Source of the DNA: JAWLHU01 sp041690255
Lineage (GTDB): Bacteria > Bacillota > Sulfobacillia > Symbiobacteriales > Symbiobacteriaceae
Direction of reading: 5' to 3'
Length of the DNA: 64,000 nucleotides
NCBI GenBank assembly: GCA_041690255.1
Contig: JAWLHU010000004.1
Location: 1-64,000, forward strand
Shown: one piece after another, positions 8,536 through 16,816 of the stretch
Layout: each line of letters starts with the position of its first letter
Position numbering within the stretch: the first letter of the stretch is position 1
Translations under genes and position numbers: made by a program
The notes under the pieces: generated by a model
Seen by the model: the letters and a program-made list of their open reading frames with translations, nothing else
The model's database searches: none
What the model was told of the DNA's origin: nothing

Positions 8536-9801
8536 ATGAGCAGCAAGGTCAGCGTCTCCACGCTCCGCAACCCCGCCCTGGCGGCAGAGGGCCACCTGAA
8601 GATCAACTGGGTCCGGGCCCATATGCCGATCCTGAACCAGTTGGAGAAGGAGTTCGGCCAGACGAAGCCCTTCGCCGGCCACCGGGTCGCCATGTCGATC
8701 CACCTGGAGGCGAAGACCGCCTACATGGCGATGGTCTTTGCCGCTGCCGGCGCCGATGTCTACCTGACCGGCTCCAACCCGCTCTCCACCCAGGATGATG
8801 TGGCCGCGGCCGTTGCGGAGAACGGCGTCACCGTCCACGCCTGGCACGCCGCCACAAACGACGAGTACTTCGACCACCTGAACAAGACGCTGGATGCGGC
8901 CAGGCCGACCCTCCTCCTGGACGATGGCGGCGACCTGACCTACCTGCTTCACACCTCCCGCGCAGATCTGGCCGATGGCCTGATCGGCGGCTCTGAGGAG
9001 ACCTCCACCGGCGTGCAGCGGCTCCGGGCCATGGATGCCGAGGGCGTGCTGAAGTTTCCGATGATTGCCGTGAACAACGCCTACATGAAGCACCTCTTCG
9101 ACAACCGCTATGGCACGGGCCAGTCCACCCTGGAGTCGGTCATGCGGAACACCAACCTCTCCGTGGCCGGCAAGACCGTGGTGGTCGGCGGTTACGGCTG
9201 GTGCGGCAAGGGGGTCGCCATGCGGGCCAAGGGGCTCGGCGCCCGGGTGATCGTCTGCGAGGTCAACCCGATCTACGCCAACGAAGCCCTCATGGACGGC
9301 TACGATGTCATGCCCATGATCGAGGCGGCGAAGAAGGGCGATATCTTCATTACGGTGACGGGCTGCGAGCGGGTGATCCGCAAGGAGCACTTTGAGGTCA
9401 TGAAGAACGGCGTGATCCTGGCCAACGCCGGCCATTTTGACGCCGAGATCTCCAAGCCCGACCTGGAGGCCCTGGGCGGCAAGCCGGTGACGGTCCGCAA
9501 GAACGTGGAGGCCTACACCATGGCCGATGGCCGCAAGCTCTACCTGATCGGCGAGGGCCGCCTGGCCAACCTGGCTGCCGGCGACGGCCACCCCGCCGAG
9601 GTGATGGACCTCTCCTTCGCCGTCCAGTTCCTCACCCATCTCTGGATCCTGGAGAACCAGGCCTCGCTCTCAAAGCAGGTGATCCCGGTCCCGCTGGAGA
9701 TCGATACCCGGGTGGCCGAGACCCGCCTGCGGGCCCTCGGGATCGAGATCGACCGGCTGACCCCCGAGCAGGCCAAGTATCTGCAGTCCTGGCAGGTGTA
9801 G
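8536..9801 (+). CDS. ahcY: Adenosylhomocysteinase-family enzyme (possible S-inosylhomocysteine hydrolase)
   Basis: 421 residues, NAD-dependent SAH hydrolase family, with NPLSTQDD, catalytic NAYMKHLFDN (Lys and Asp) and the Rossmann loop GGYGWCGKG. The canonical enzyme hydrolyses SAH to adenosine and homocysteine. Two features differ from the human-type enzyme: the adenine-reading stretch H-M-T-V-E-T reads H-L-E-A-K-T at residues 56-61, so Glu59 becomes Lys60; and the C-terminal tail that ends PDHYRY in canonical enzymes is absent (ends QSWQV). Both fit the shorter archaeal/Thermotoga-like subgroup, which includes an inosyl-specific enzyme. RBS CGGAGG before the ATG at 8536. It lies 42 bases after mtnP and 3 before the next gene. 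Confidence 0.92.
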   Translation: MSSKVSVSTLRNPALAAEGHLKINWVRAHMPILNQLEKEFGQTKPFAGHRVAMSIHLEAKTAYMAMVFAAAGADVYLTGSNPLSTQDDVAAAVAENGVTVHAWHAATNDEYFDHLNKTLDAARPTLLLDDGGDLTYLLHTSRADLADGLIGGSEETSTGVQRLRAMDAEGVLKFPMIAVNNAYMKHLFDNRYGTGQSTLESVMRNTNLSVAGKTVVVGGYGWCGKGVAMRAKGLGARVIVCEVNPIYANEALMDGYDVMPMIEAAKKGDIFITVTGCERVIRKEHFEVMKNGVILANAGHFDAEISKPDLEALGGKPVTVRKNVEAYTMADGRKLYLIGEGRLANLAAGDGHPAEVMDLSFAVQFLTHLWILENQASLSKQVIPVPLEIDTRVAETRLRALGIEIDRLTPEQAKYLQSWQV

Positions 9802-9804
9802 TCC

Positions 9805-10719
9805 ATGGCGCAGCTCTTCATCCCCCTGACGGGCAAGTTCGGGGCGATCACGGGGTCGGGCTATAACACCTTCGGCGAATCGCTGGAGCGGCCGCTCTGG
9901 CGGGGCTCGGAGATCGGCATGTGCGAGACCTTTCCAGATGTGCTCGGCGCCGTCTCCGAGTCGGAGTACTACGACTGGAACATGGGGGTTCATCATCCGC
10001 TCTATAAGGATGGGGGCCCCGAGTGGTGCCGCTTCTTCGATCCCGACCCGGTGGTGCGGGAGGCGGCGCTGGTGACGGCTGTGCGGTCGGCCCAGGAGGC
10101 GCACCATTTGGGTGTGCGCTATATCCTGTTCCACTTCCCGTGGCCGGCGCTTCACGGGGCGCCTTCATGGTACTTTACGACCGACCCGGTGGGTGTGGAG
10201 GCCTGGCCCGACGAGGCTGCCGTCTATGAGTGGAGCCGTCGCTGCTTCGAGACCTTCGCCGAGATCCAGTCCAAAGAACTGATCAAGGTGGTCCTGGAGA
10301 TCGACGGCCCGAATCCGTACTTCTTTGATGGCGATGGGGGCGACCTGTACAGCCGGCTCTTCACCGAGTACCCCGACCTCTCGCTCTGCGTGGATACGGG
10401 CCGGCTGGGGCTCCTGGCGAAGACCCACGGGCGGGACCCGATCGCCCTGGCGAAGCGCTGGCTGCCCTGGGCGCGGTACATGCACCTCTCCACATCGCTG
10501 TGGGACGAGCAGGGCCGCTTCCGGAACCACATCCCCACCACCGCGGCCCACACGGTCGAGAAGTGGCCGCAGGTGACACCCGCCGCCGACATTGCCCGGA
10601 TGATCGTCGAAGCGCAGCCCCGCTGCACGATCGTGCTGGAGCACAATCCCAAGAGCGTCTCGCCGGCGGAGCTGGAGGAGGCCCACGCCTTTGCCGCCTC
10701 GCTGGTCGAGGGGACGTAG
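9805..10719 (+). CDS. TIM-barrel sugar isomerase/endonuclease-IV-like protein
   Basis: 304 residues with the pattern of xylose-isomerase-like TIM barrels (COG1082/AP endonuclease 2 family). Candidate metal ligands are Glu in VVLEIDG, Asp in LCVDTGR, His in YMHLSTS, His in RNHIP and Glu in IVLEHNP. No signal peptide. It begins 3 bases after ahcY and ends 3 bases before the exporter gene, so it is surely co-transcribed. The substrate is unknown. In this operon a role on the ribose moiety released from methylthio-nucleosides or inosylhomocysteine is possible but speculative. Confidence 0.7.
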   Translation: MAQLFIPLTGKFGAITGSGYNTFGESLERPLWRGSEIGMCETFPDVLGAVSESEYYDWNMGVHHPLYKDGGPEWCRFFDPDPVVREAALVTAVRSAQEAHHLGVRYILFHFPWPALHGAPSWYFTTDPVGVEAWPDEAAVYEWSRRCFETFAEIQSKELIKVVLEIDGPNPYFFDGDGGDLYSRLFTEYPDLSLCVDTGRLGLLAKTHGRDPIALAKRWLPWARYMHLSTSLWDEQGRFRNHIPTTAAHTVEKWPQVTPAADIARMIVEAQPRCTIVLEHNPKSVSPAELEEAHAFAASLVEGT

Positions 10720-10722
10720 GCC

Positions 10723-11043
10723 GTGGCCTGGGTCTGGTTGACCGTGGCCGGGCTGCTTGAGGTCGTCTGGGCGACGGCGATGAAGTACTCCGAGGGCTTC
10801 ACGAAACTCGGCTGGAGCGCCCTGACCCTCGGGGCGATGATCCTCTCCTTCGGCCTGCTCTCGCTGGCCATGAAGCAGTTGCCCCTCGGGACGGCCTACG
10901 CCACCTGGACCGGGATCGGGGCAATCGGGTCGGTGATCGTCGGCATCCTCTTCCTGGGTGAGCCCCGGGATCTGCTCCGACTCTTGTTCGTGGCGATGAT
11001 CCTCGGCGGGATCCTTGGGCTGAAGATCACGTCGAAAGGATAA
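10723..11043 (+). CDS. SMR-family exporter of the Gdx/SugE (guanidinium) type
   Basis: 106 residues, four transmembrane helices. The coupling glutamate is at residue 13 (AGLLEVVWA), followed by the Gdx/SugE hallmarks MKYSEGFTKL and GTAYATWTGIGAIG. These proteins exchange guanidinium or small cations for protons in the cytoplasmic membrane; EmrE-type drug exporters differ in these motifs. The GTG at 10723 lies 3 bases after the preceding stop. I see no guanidine riboswitch in front. Being last in a methyl-cycle operon is unusual for this family. Confidence 0.85.
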   Translation: MAWVWLTVAGLLEVVWATAMKYSEGFTKLGWSALTLGAMILSFGLLSLAMKQLPLGTAYATWTGIGAIGSVIVGILFLGEPRDLLRLLFVAMILGGILGLKITSKG

Positions 11044-11049
11044 GCGCGT

Positions 11050-11083
11050 GAGGCCCTGCACCTGTGGATGGGTGCAGGGCCTC
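11050..11083. terminator. Strong hairpin between convergent genes
   Basis: GAGGCCCTGCACC (11050-11062) pairs perfectly with GGTGCAGGGCCTC (11071-11083). It lies between the exporter gene and the convergent lipoprotein gene. The stem is 13 bp with an 8-base loop; U tracts are weak on both sides. Confidence 0.7.
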
Positions 11084-11097
11084 GCTTGCGCGTGTCG

Positions 11098-11469
11098 CTA
11101 CTTGCCAGGTACGCGAAGGGAGAGGGAGTAGTCGCCGGTCGCCGCGCTGGCATCCAGCTCGATCTTCCATTCGCCTGCCAGCGGGTCGAACTGCTTCGTC
11201 TCGTCCATCTTCGTGCTGGAATCGGCGGTGCCCGCCCAGAGCACGTCACCCTTGGGCGAGACCACCTTGAAGGCCACCGTCCCCGCTGTCAGATCGGCGG
11301 TCAACTTCGCCTCGGCCAGGGCTACATCCTCGTTGGCCGTGACGGTCTTGGTGGTCAACTCGGTGTGATCTTTCATGTTGTGGAAGGCGATCTCCGTGCG
11401 CGGGCCGGTGTCCAGGCCACAGGCGGTCAGCACCAGTAGGAGGGCTGCCAGGATCAGGGTACGGCTCAT
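11098..11469 (-). CDS. Small lipoprotein of unknown function
   Basis: 123 residues. Lipoprotein signal peptide with lipobox LVLTAC (Cys at about 17), then a beta-rich domain of about 100 residues with KVVSPKGDVLWAG and GEWKIELDASAATGDYSLSLRV. The closing motif resembles small carbohydrate-binding or FixH-like beta sandwiches, but I cannot assign a family. Predicted to be anchored on the outer face of the membrane. Preceded by GAAAGGAGCGA. Single gene convergent with the exporter. Confidence 0.75.
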   Translation of the reverse strand: MSRTLILAALLLVLTACGLDTGPRTEIAFHNMKDHTELTTKTVTANEDVALAEAKLTADLTAGTVAFKVVSPKGDVLWAGTADSSTKMDETKQFDPLAGEWKIELDASAATGDYSLSLRVPGK

Positions 11470-11816
11470 CGATCATTCGCTCCTTTCGGCTGGGCGTCTC
11501 ATTTCCTACGCCCATGAGACAAGAGTAACTCGGCCGAAAGTTCGCCTTGTGAGATAAGTGTAAGATTCGGTGCGCAATCCTCTGCACCGTCTGGGGGCTC
11601 ATCCCGGGCAACGCCCGCGACCACCACTCCGCTTCATCCAGAGCGATCGGCACAAGCGAATGGCTGACTACATCGCTCGAGCCTGCGCCGGCTTCAGGAA
11701 CACCCACCGACAGGTGCTGGACGCCTCCAGAGTCCGTCCATTTCCGCATCCTGATTTCCTCTAAATAGCCCCTCGCCACTCTGATTTCGTAGGGATAAAG
11801 ATCCTTAGCCCGCGGC
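11470..11816. other. Gene-poor stretch with a possible decayed minus-strand frame
   Basis: A minus-strand open frame covers 11857 down past 11470, with protein-like text near its start (PRAKDLYPYEIRVARGYLEEIR). Its tail runs through the lipoprotein gene in another frame, and no Shine-Dalgarno sequence supports it. It may be the remnant of a gene. I see no RNA gene here. Confidence 0.3.
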
Positions 11817-12137
11817 ATGGAGACATTCTTCCAAACCGACACAACTACAGTTCGCATTAGGGTAGAGTACTTAGGGGACCAAATACCTCTTGCCGATTTG
11901 CCACTTTATGTGGTGGTCAAACAGATCGGGGACGACGGATTCGAGCTACGCCTTGACCGATTAGGGCGACCCACAACAGACCCAATCCTCCTTGCTCCTG
12001 GAGAGACTGAAGTCAGCATTCCGCTGGTGGTCCCAAGGCAGGGCGTGCTCATCCTTCAAGCCTACTCGACCGCAAGGATTCCCTTCTCCAATCGGTCGGA
12101 GATCCTCTTCGGGTTCAATCCGAACTTGAGTGAATGA
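11817..12137 (+). CDS. Hypothetical protein, all-beta, AT-richer than neighbours
   Basis: 106 residues starting METFFQTDTTTVRIRVEYLGDQ, with alternating hydrophobic residues suggesting a single beta-sandwich domain. No signal peptide, membrane segment or known motif. Third-position GC is visibly lower than in surrounding genes, which suggests transfer. No good ribosome binding site precedes the ATG. It could be a fragment of a larger protein. Confidence 0.45.
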   Translation: METFFQTDTTTVRIRVEYLGDQIPLADLPLYVVVKQIGDDGFELRLDRLGRPTTDPILLAPGETEVSIPLVVPRQGVLILQAYSTARIPFSNRSEILFGFNPNLSE

Positions 12138-12441
12138 GTTGGCAGACCAATAGGGTCTTGGCATGGCGGGAGCCACCGTTAATTCCTTTGACCTCGCCAA
12201 GCCGGAAGGCCCCTGTTGTGGGCTGGTAATGCAGGCCGATCAGTCAGGCTGCCTCCATCGAGAGCAACTTACGGCGGCCACGCTCCCGCCACCGGATCTT
12301 GAGGGGAGCGACGATGTGGCCGCCAAGATACCCGCCTTGGTTGTTTTGGGGTTGTGGGATGTTATTGACTAGATCAGATGACCCTTCGGGCTCAGATGCT
12401 GACAAATACCTGCTTGCGATCGTGCCACCCTTCGCCCGGGT
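12138..12441. other. Gene-free stretch before the second ger operon's 3' end
   Basis: Short open frames only, none with a Shine-Dalgarno sequence or family resemblance. The DNA is mixed in composition and probably decayed, like the neighbouring AT-richer gene. Confidence 0.4.
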
Positions 12442-12669
12442 TCACTCCCCGACCAGGAAGCGCCCGAAGGGCTGCACGACGTCGATCAGCAGTCGGGCCA
12501 GGCTGGGAAGGGGCAGGTCACTGACCGCGATCAGCCCGATCCCGGTGGTGAGCACCAGGAGGGTGAGTACGGCCCAGAACTCACCTGTCTGGCCGCCCCT
12601 GCGCAGGGCAGGCAGTTGGGCGAGCGCCACGGCACCCGCCCCGGCCAATACCAGCACGTACCTGATCAT
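12442..12669 (-). CDS. Small two-helix membrane protein, last gene of second ger operon
   Basis: 75 residues with two hydrophobic segments (about 2-18 and 32-50) separated by a short RRGGQTGEF loop. GAGGGGGG lies just before the ATG. It starts 12 bases after the C-subunit gene on the same strand, so it belongs to the germinant receptor operon. Small two-helix D subunits are known from some ger operons and modulate receptor activity. The position fits, but the sequence is not conserved enough for me to call it GerD-type with confidence. Confidence 0.65.
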   Translation of the reverse strand: MIRYVLVLAGAGAVALAQLPALRRGGQTGEFWAVLTLLVLTTGIGLIAVSDLPLPSLARLLIDVVQPFGRFLVGE

Positions 12670-12681
12670 GAGAGCCCCCCT

Positions 12682-13866
12682 CTACCTGGGGATCAGTGGT
12701 CGGATTTCGGCTCCGGTCGAGCGGATCATCGCCTGGATCTCGACCGTAACCGGGAGCGTTCGGAAGGTCTCCGCCCACTCCTTCTCGACCTTGTCCCAGA
12801 CTCGCGGCATCTCCTGCCGGACCCGGTCTCCAAACCCGAAGCAGTCCGCTGTCAGCTCTCGACAGCGCCGCAGGGCCGACTCCACCTCCTGCCGTACGTG
12901 ATCGCGCAGTCGCTCCTCCAGGACGGCGATCTGCTCGGGCCGGCTCATGACGGTGAAGCACTCCTGATCGCCGACATTCGCCTCCACGCTGATTTGAGCG
13001 GCGAGACGCAGCTTACCCTGCCGCTCCAGGGAGGGGGTGATCTCTGCGGAAGCCCGGGTGATCTCCATCCCGACGAGGCTCTCCGGATCACCGGGACATC
13101 TAATCGGAAGGAGGGCGCTCCTCACCTTGGAGCGGACCCAGAGGACCCCGCGGGACTCCGTTGCGTCCAGGTAGCCGACCAGGTTGTCGCGTTTGATCAC
13201 GCCGATCCCCTCCACGTGGAAGGTAGGGGCGGGAGTTCCGCCGACGCTGAGATTGGCCGGTTCGATGCCGACCACCCCCACGATCGCTGCCGAGGGGGCC
13301 TGGAGCATCTCGAACAGTTCGCCGACCCGGACCATGGGGGCGAAGGAGGTGGCGCCGACTGTTCGGATCATCTCGCGCAGCCCCAGAGCGGGGATCTTTT
13401 CGGCCGTCGCCTTGAGGCGCAGCAGACCGCCGGCCTGCCCTCTGGTCACGAGAATCCAGTAAAGGCGCCGGGTCTCCCCGTCGCGGCTGATCCAGTCCAG
13501 GGCCTCGACCATGCCCCGCCTTGCGGCTGCCTCCCCGATCAGGAGTACCTGCATGTGCCCCCACCAGATCTTGCGGGGGGTTCTGGTGTTGGCTTGGCGC
13601 ACGGCGTCAAAGATGGTCTTCCCACGGCTGGAGATGGTGGTAAAGGCCGGTCCGCCGCCGCCACCCCCGCCCCCGCCCCCGCCGCCCGGGGAGAGGGCCG
13701 CGGCCTGAACGATCTGGACGGTCACCTGATACTCAGCCGTCTCCTCGATCCAGTCGAAGGCGGCTCCGATGACAAAGCCGAGGCTCTCTATTTCGCGGCG
13801 ATTCCAGCAACCGGTAAGCGGGAGGAGGGTGAGTACCAGGAGGAGAAGGGAGAGTCCACGTCTCAT
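12682..13866 (-). CDS. gerC: Spore germination receptor subunit C (Ger(x)C lipoprotein), second operon
   Basis: 394 residues. Signal peptide and lipobox LLPLTGC, then WNRREIESLGFVIGAAFDW, the standard mature start of the family. The start at 13866 is chosen because it overlaps the B-subunit stop as ATGA and leads straight into the signal peptide; a longer frame upstream does not. A run of about twelve glycines follows the first strand (PGGGG...PAFTTI), at the same position as the shorter run in the first operon's C subunit. It would act with the A and B subunits on the spore inner membrane. Confidence 0.93.
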   Translation of the reverse strand: MRRGLSLLLLVLTLLPLTGCWNRREIESLGFVIGAAFDWIEETAEYQVTVQIVQAAALSPGGGGGGGGGGGGPAFTTISSRGKTIFDAVRQANTRTPRKIWWGHMQVLLIGEAAARRGMVEALDWISRDGETRRLYWILVTRGQAGGLLRLKATAEKIPALGLREMIRTVGATSFAPMVRVGELFEMLQAPSAAIVGVVGIEPANLSVGGTPAPTFHVEGIGVIKRDNLVGYLDATESRGVLWVRSKVRSALLPIRCPGDPESLVGMEITRASAEITPSLERQGKLRLAAQISVEANVGDQECFTVMSRPEQIAVLEERLRDHVRQEVESALRRCRELTADCFGFGDRVRQEMPRVWDKVEKEWAETFRTLPVTVEIQAMIRSTGAEIRPLIPR

Positions 13867-14954
13867 GGCGCCATCCCCCGCTGCCGCTGTACCAGCTCCA
13901 CCAGTGCCAACACGCCAGGTATGCCGAGCAGAAACGGCCCGACGGCCCACGGGAGAACCTGGGGGGAGAACAGTGTGGTCACCTCCGCCTGGCTGTCGTA
14001 GAGCAGCAGGGAGGTGAGAATGCAGAACAGGGTAAGCGGCATGACCAGCGGTCGGCGCTCCCGGAGCCCGAGCAGCTGGGTCAACCCCAGGGTGGCGGTC
14101 CAGAGAAGGGTGGACACCTTGACGAAGCTGCCCATGGTCCAGATCAACATGAAGAGAGGGTCCATGCGCTCCAGGAAGTCGCCGACGGTAACCGACCGGG
14201 CGAGGTCATAGAGCGGAAAGGTGATCCGCCGGGCCTCTTCCGAACCATAGAACATGACGATGCTGGCAGAACCCCCGATGATCAGCACCCCGGCGGCGGC
14301 GGCGCCGATCAGAGCCGCTCGGGCGCCGGCTTTCGGATTCGCGGCCCTGGAGAGCAGGAAGCCGGCGCAGAGCAGTTCAAAGTGGAGCGCCATCGTGGTG
14401 AAGGATGTCCGGATTGGGGGCCACCATCCCCAGCCGAGCACGGGCTTGAGGGCCCGCGGGTCCATCTCCCTGGAGGCGAGGAGAAAGACAACGCCCACTC
14501 CGACCAGCACGAGCGGCATGACCACCTCGCCCACCCGGGCCGTCACCTCCAGCCCGTGCCAGGCGGCGTAGCAGGCACCGGCTGCCAGCAGGACCACAAA
14601 GGCCTCCACCGGGGTCTCCGGCATCGGTTGGGAGATCAGGAGTCCGCCGTACATGCGGACCGTGAGCATCGTGTTAAGCAGGATGATCCCGACGTAGATC
14701 GCCCCGGCTATCCGCCCGAGGACCGGCCCGATGGCGGTGATCCAGCGCTCGATCGGTGTCCGGTTCGGCTCCAGGACGGCTGTGGTCGCAATCAGCCAGA
14801 CGATCCCCAGCCCGACCAGGGTTCCGATCAGGGCGCCAATCCAGGCGTCCGGCCCCTTTGTGGTGTACTTCGGCGGCGTCAACGACACGATGGCCTGGCT
14901 GAAGCGCAAAAGGAAGACCAGCACGCCGATCTGCCAGGCGGAGATTCGTTCCAC
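13863..14954 (-). CDS. gerB: Spore germination receptor subunit B (GerAB/APC-type permease), second operon
   Basis: 363 residues, about ten hydrophobic helices, beginning MERISAWQIGVLVFLLRFSQAI as in GerAB-family germination permeases. It carries the typical middle segment (LLSRAANPKAGARAALIG) and the late loop FPLYDLARSVTVGDFLERMDPLFMLIW. Likely germinant-binding subunit. It follows the A subunit by 18 bases and overlaps the C subunit by 4. Gene order A-B-C here differs from A-C-B in the first operon, so the two operons are not a recent duplication. Confidence 0.93.
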   Translation of the reverse strand: MERISAWQIGVLVFLLRFSQAIVSLTPPKYTTKGPDAWIGALIGTLVGLGIVWLIATTAVLEPNRTPIERWITAIGPVLGRIAGAIYVGIILLNTMLTVRMYGGLLISQPMPETPVEAFVVLLAAGACYAAWHGLEVTARVGEVVMPLVLVGVGVVFLLASREMDPRALKPVLGWGWWPPIRTSFTTMALHFELLCAGFLLSRAANPKAGARAALIGAAAAGVLIIGGSASIVMFYGSEEARRITFPLYDLARSVTVGDFLERMDPLFMLIWTMGSFVKVSTLLWTATLGLTQLLGLRERRPLVMPLTLFCILTSLLLYDSQAEVTTLFSPQVLPWAVGPFLLGIPGVLALVELVQRQRGMAP

Positions 14955-14972
14955 CCTGCTCCCTCCCGTCTC

Positions 14973-16490
14973 TTAGTTGCCCACAGGCGGCCTCGGCTTC
15001 TGATGCCGCCCGATCCGGCGGGTCCGCCCCCGGGCCATCCTCGGCCGCAAGAGCATGGCCCACCACGGTGCCCGCAGGACCGCATCCTTCCACTCCCCGA
15101 AGCGGGCAGGGCCGAAGGGGGAGAGGTAGGGGACGCCAAACGAGCGGAGCGAAGCGAGGTGTGTCACCAGGACCATGCAGGCTACGGCCAGCCCCGGCAG
15201 CCCCATAGCGGCGCTGATCGCCAGGATCGGGAAGCGCAGGAGGCGGAGGGAAAAGGCCAGGTTGTAGGCTGGCAGGGCGAAGGAGGAGATACCGGTCAGG
15301 GCGACGATTACGACGGTGATCGGGTTGGCAACCCCGGCCTGAACGGCCGCCTCACCCACCACAAGGCCGCCCACAATGCTGACCGCCTGGCCTACCGGGG
15401 CGGGGAGCCGAATACCGGCCTCCCGGAGGATCTCAAAGGCGGCCTCCATGAGCAGCGCCTCCACAAAGACGGGGAAGGGCGCTCCTTCCCGCGTCCCGGC
15501 CAGCCGCAGGGCCAATCCGATCGGGATCATCTCCTGATGAATGGAGGTGATGGCCACATAGAAGGAGGGGGCCAGCAGGGAGATGAGCAGGGCGCCGAAC
15601 CGGATCACCCGGACGGATGTGGCGAGGATGAATCGTTCGTAGTAGTCTTCGCTGGACTGCAGGAAGTGGACCAGCAGGGCCGGCGCCATGAGGGCGTACG
15701 GCGATCCATCCACCAGGATGCCGACCCGGCCTTCCAGCAGGGCGGAGGCCAACTTGTCGGTCCGCTCGGTATGCTCAATCTGCGGAAAGGGCGAAAAGGG
15801 GGAGTCCTCCATGAACTCCTCCAGGTACCCGGAGTCGAGAACGGCGTCGATCTTGATCGACATCACCCGATTGCGAACCTCGTCGACGATCCCGTTGTCG
15901 GCAATGCCATCCAGCCACACAATGACCACGTTTGAGCGGGAGATTTTGCCCAGTCTCGTGGTCTCCACGCGCAGTCGCTCAGTTGGGAGTCGCTTGCGAA
16001 TCAGGTTCAGGTTCTTCTCCAGCTCTTCGACAAACGCCTCGCGCGGCCCGCGGACGACCGACTCGGTGGAGGGTTCAGCCACCTGCCGTGCCGCCGGTTT
16101 CTTGGCCATGATCAGGAGGGCTGTTGCCGATCCCTCCACGATCAGGGCTGCGTTGCCTCTCAGCACACTGTCGGTCACGGTCGAAATGGAACTGTCTGAC
16201 TCTACGTGCAGGACAGGGAGGCCCTGTTCCACCAGGGCGAGGGCCTCCGCATCGGGCGTCGAGCGGAGCGCTCGTATCATGAGTGTCTCCAGGACTTCGC
16301 GCTGCAGCAGGGCCTTGTCAGCGTTGTGCTTGCTGTAGATCAGTACGGCAGGGAGCCCGACCGGCTCAGGGGCGAAGAAGGGGCGGAAGGCAACATCGCC
16401 ACACGGTTCGAGCACCTTGCGCAGCCGCTTTGTGTCGTGGGCGAGGTTCCCCGTCAGGCGATCCGTGATCCTTCTCCCTGGAGTAGGCAC
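14973..16490 (-). CDS. gerA: Spore germination receptor subunit A (GerAA family), second operon
   Basis: 505 residues with the GerAA pattern: soluble N-terminal part, the core block SGYLEEFMEDSPFSPFPQ and LLEGRVGILVDGSPYALM, membrane helices, then LASLRSFGVPYLSPF near the end. The open frame extends to 16664, but that extension translates the 11-bp tandem repeat and is not family-like. I place the start at the GTG at 16490, which follows GGAGGAG at 11 bases and gives a length almost equal to the first operon's A subunit. First gene of the operon. Confidence 0.92.
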   Translation of the reverse strand: MPTPGRRITDRLTGNLAHDTKRLRKVLEPCGDVAFRPFFAPEPVGLPAVLIYSKHNADKALLQREVLETLMIRALRSTPDAEALALVEQGLPVLHVESDSSISTVTDSVLRGNAALIVEGSATALLIMAKKPAARQVAEPSTESVVRGPREAFVEELEKNLNLIRKRLPTERLRVETTRLGKISRSNVVIVWLDGIADNGIVDEVRNRVMSIKIDAVLDSGYLEEFMEDSPFSPFPQIEHTERTDKLASALLEGRVGILVDGSPYALMAPALLVHFLQSSEDYYERFILATSVRVIRFGALLISLLAPSFYVAITSIHQEMIPIGLALRLAGTREGAPFPVFVEALLMEAAFEILREAGIRLPAPVGQAVSIVGGLVVGEAAVQAGVANPITVVIVALTGISSFALPAYNLAFSLRLLRFPILAISAAMGLPGLAVACMVLVTHLASLRSFGVPYLSPFGPARFGEWKDAVLRAPWWAMLLRPRMARGRTRRIGRHQKPRPPVGN

Positions 16491-16597
16491 TGGTGCTGAT
16501 GCTCCTCCAAGCGCAATGGTTTCCGCTCTGACACAGCATTTCCAGGGGTCTCGTCCGGTATGCGCCATGGAGGGCAGGGCTGTGACGCTTCGGGGAG

Positions 16598-16660
16598 CGG
16601 GTTGCGAACGGGTTGCGAACGGGTTGCGAACGGGTTGCGATCGGGTTGCGAGCGGGTTGT
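16598..16660 (+). repeat. Tandem repeat, 11-bp unit (CGGGTTGCGAA), nearly six copies
   Basis: Five full units at 16598-16652 plus a partial sixth. The unit period (11) is close to one helical turn, so all copies face the same side of the DNA. The tract lies between the second ger operon and the deaminase gene. Confidence 0.85.
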
Positions 16661-16754
16661 GCAAGGCTTGCTACAGGCGGCTTGCAGGGCTCGTTCGGGC
16701 CCCGAACCGGCGCCTCAAAGGGGACGGGCACTACCGCAACGCCTGGAAATTGCC

Positions 16755-16783
16755 TTGCTCACTCCTTTCCAGTCGGCTACAAT
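16755..16783 (+). promoter_or_regulatory. SigA-type promoter of the MTA/SAH deaminase gene
   Basis: TTGCTC (16755-16760), a 17-base spacer and TACAAT (16778-16783), 34 bases before the start. The -10 element is identical to that of the ndk promoter. Confidence 0.6.
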
Positions 16784-16816
16784 GATGGGCGAAACAGCGA
16801 TGAGGGGGAGTTCTCC

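Larger units (their letters stand above)
16491..16816. other. Divergent intergenic region between second ger operon and the MTA/SAH deaminase
   Basis: It contains the 11-bp tandem repeat tract and the deaminase promoter. I do not see a gene or structured RNA. The ger operon promoter should lie here, but I cannot place a SigG site convincingly. Confidence 0.5.

Noticed and set aside
7591..9639. Minus-strand 682-residue open frame opposite mtnP and ahcY
   Set aside because: Low-complexity His/Gly/Asp/Val text typical of the antisense of GC-rich genes; the opposite strand encodes two clear enzymes.
10600..10722. Guanidine riboswitch for the Gdx-type exporter
   Set aside because: The exporter start is 3 bases after the previous stop and the preceding DNA is coding; no guanidine aptamer motif seen.
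11246..11857. Minus-strand 203-residue open frame starting MRTVVVSVWKNVSM
   Set aside because: Its second half reads through the lipoprotein gene in another frame and no Shine-Dalgarno sequence supports it; at most its first third is a gene remnant.
12616..14001. Plus-strand 461-residue open frame opposite the second gerC
   Set aside because: Antisense shadow of a clear Ger(x)C gene; no family motif or ribosome binding site.
14382..15935. Plus-strand 517-residue open frame opposite gerB/gerA
   Set aside because: Antisense shadow with repetitive Gly/Asp/His/Gln text; the minus strand encodes the germinant receptor subunits.
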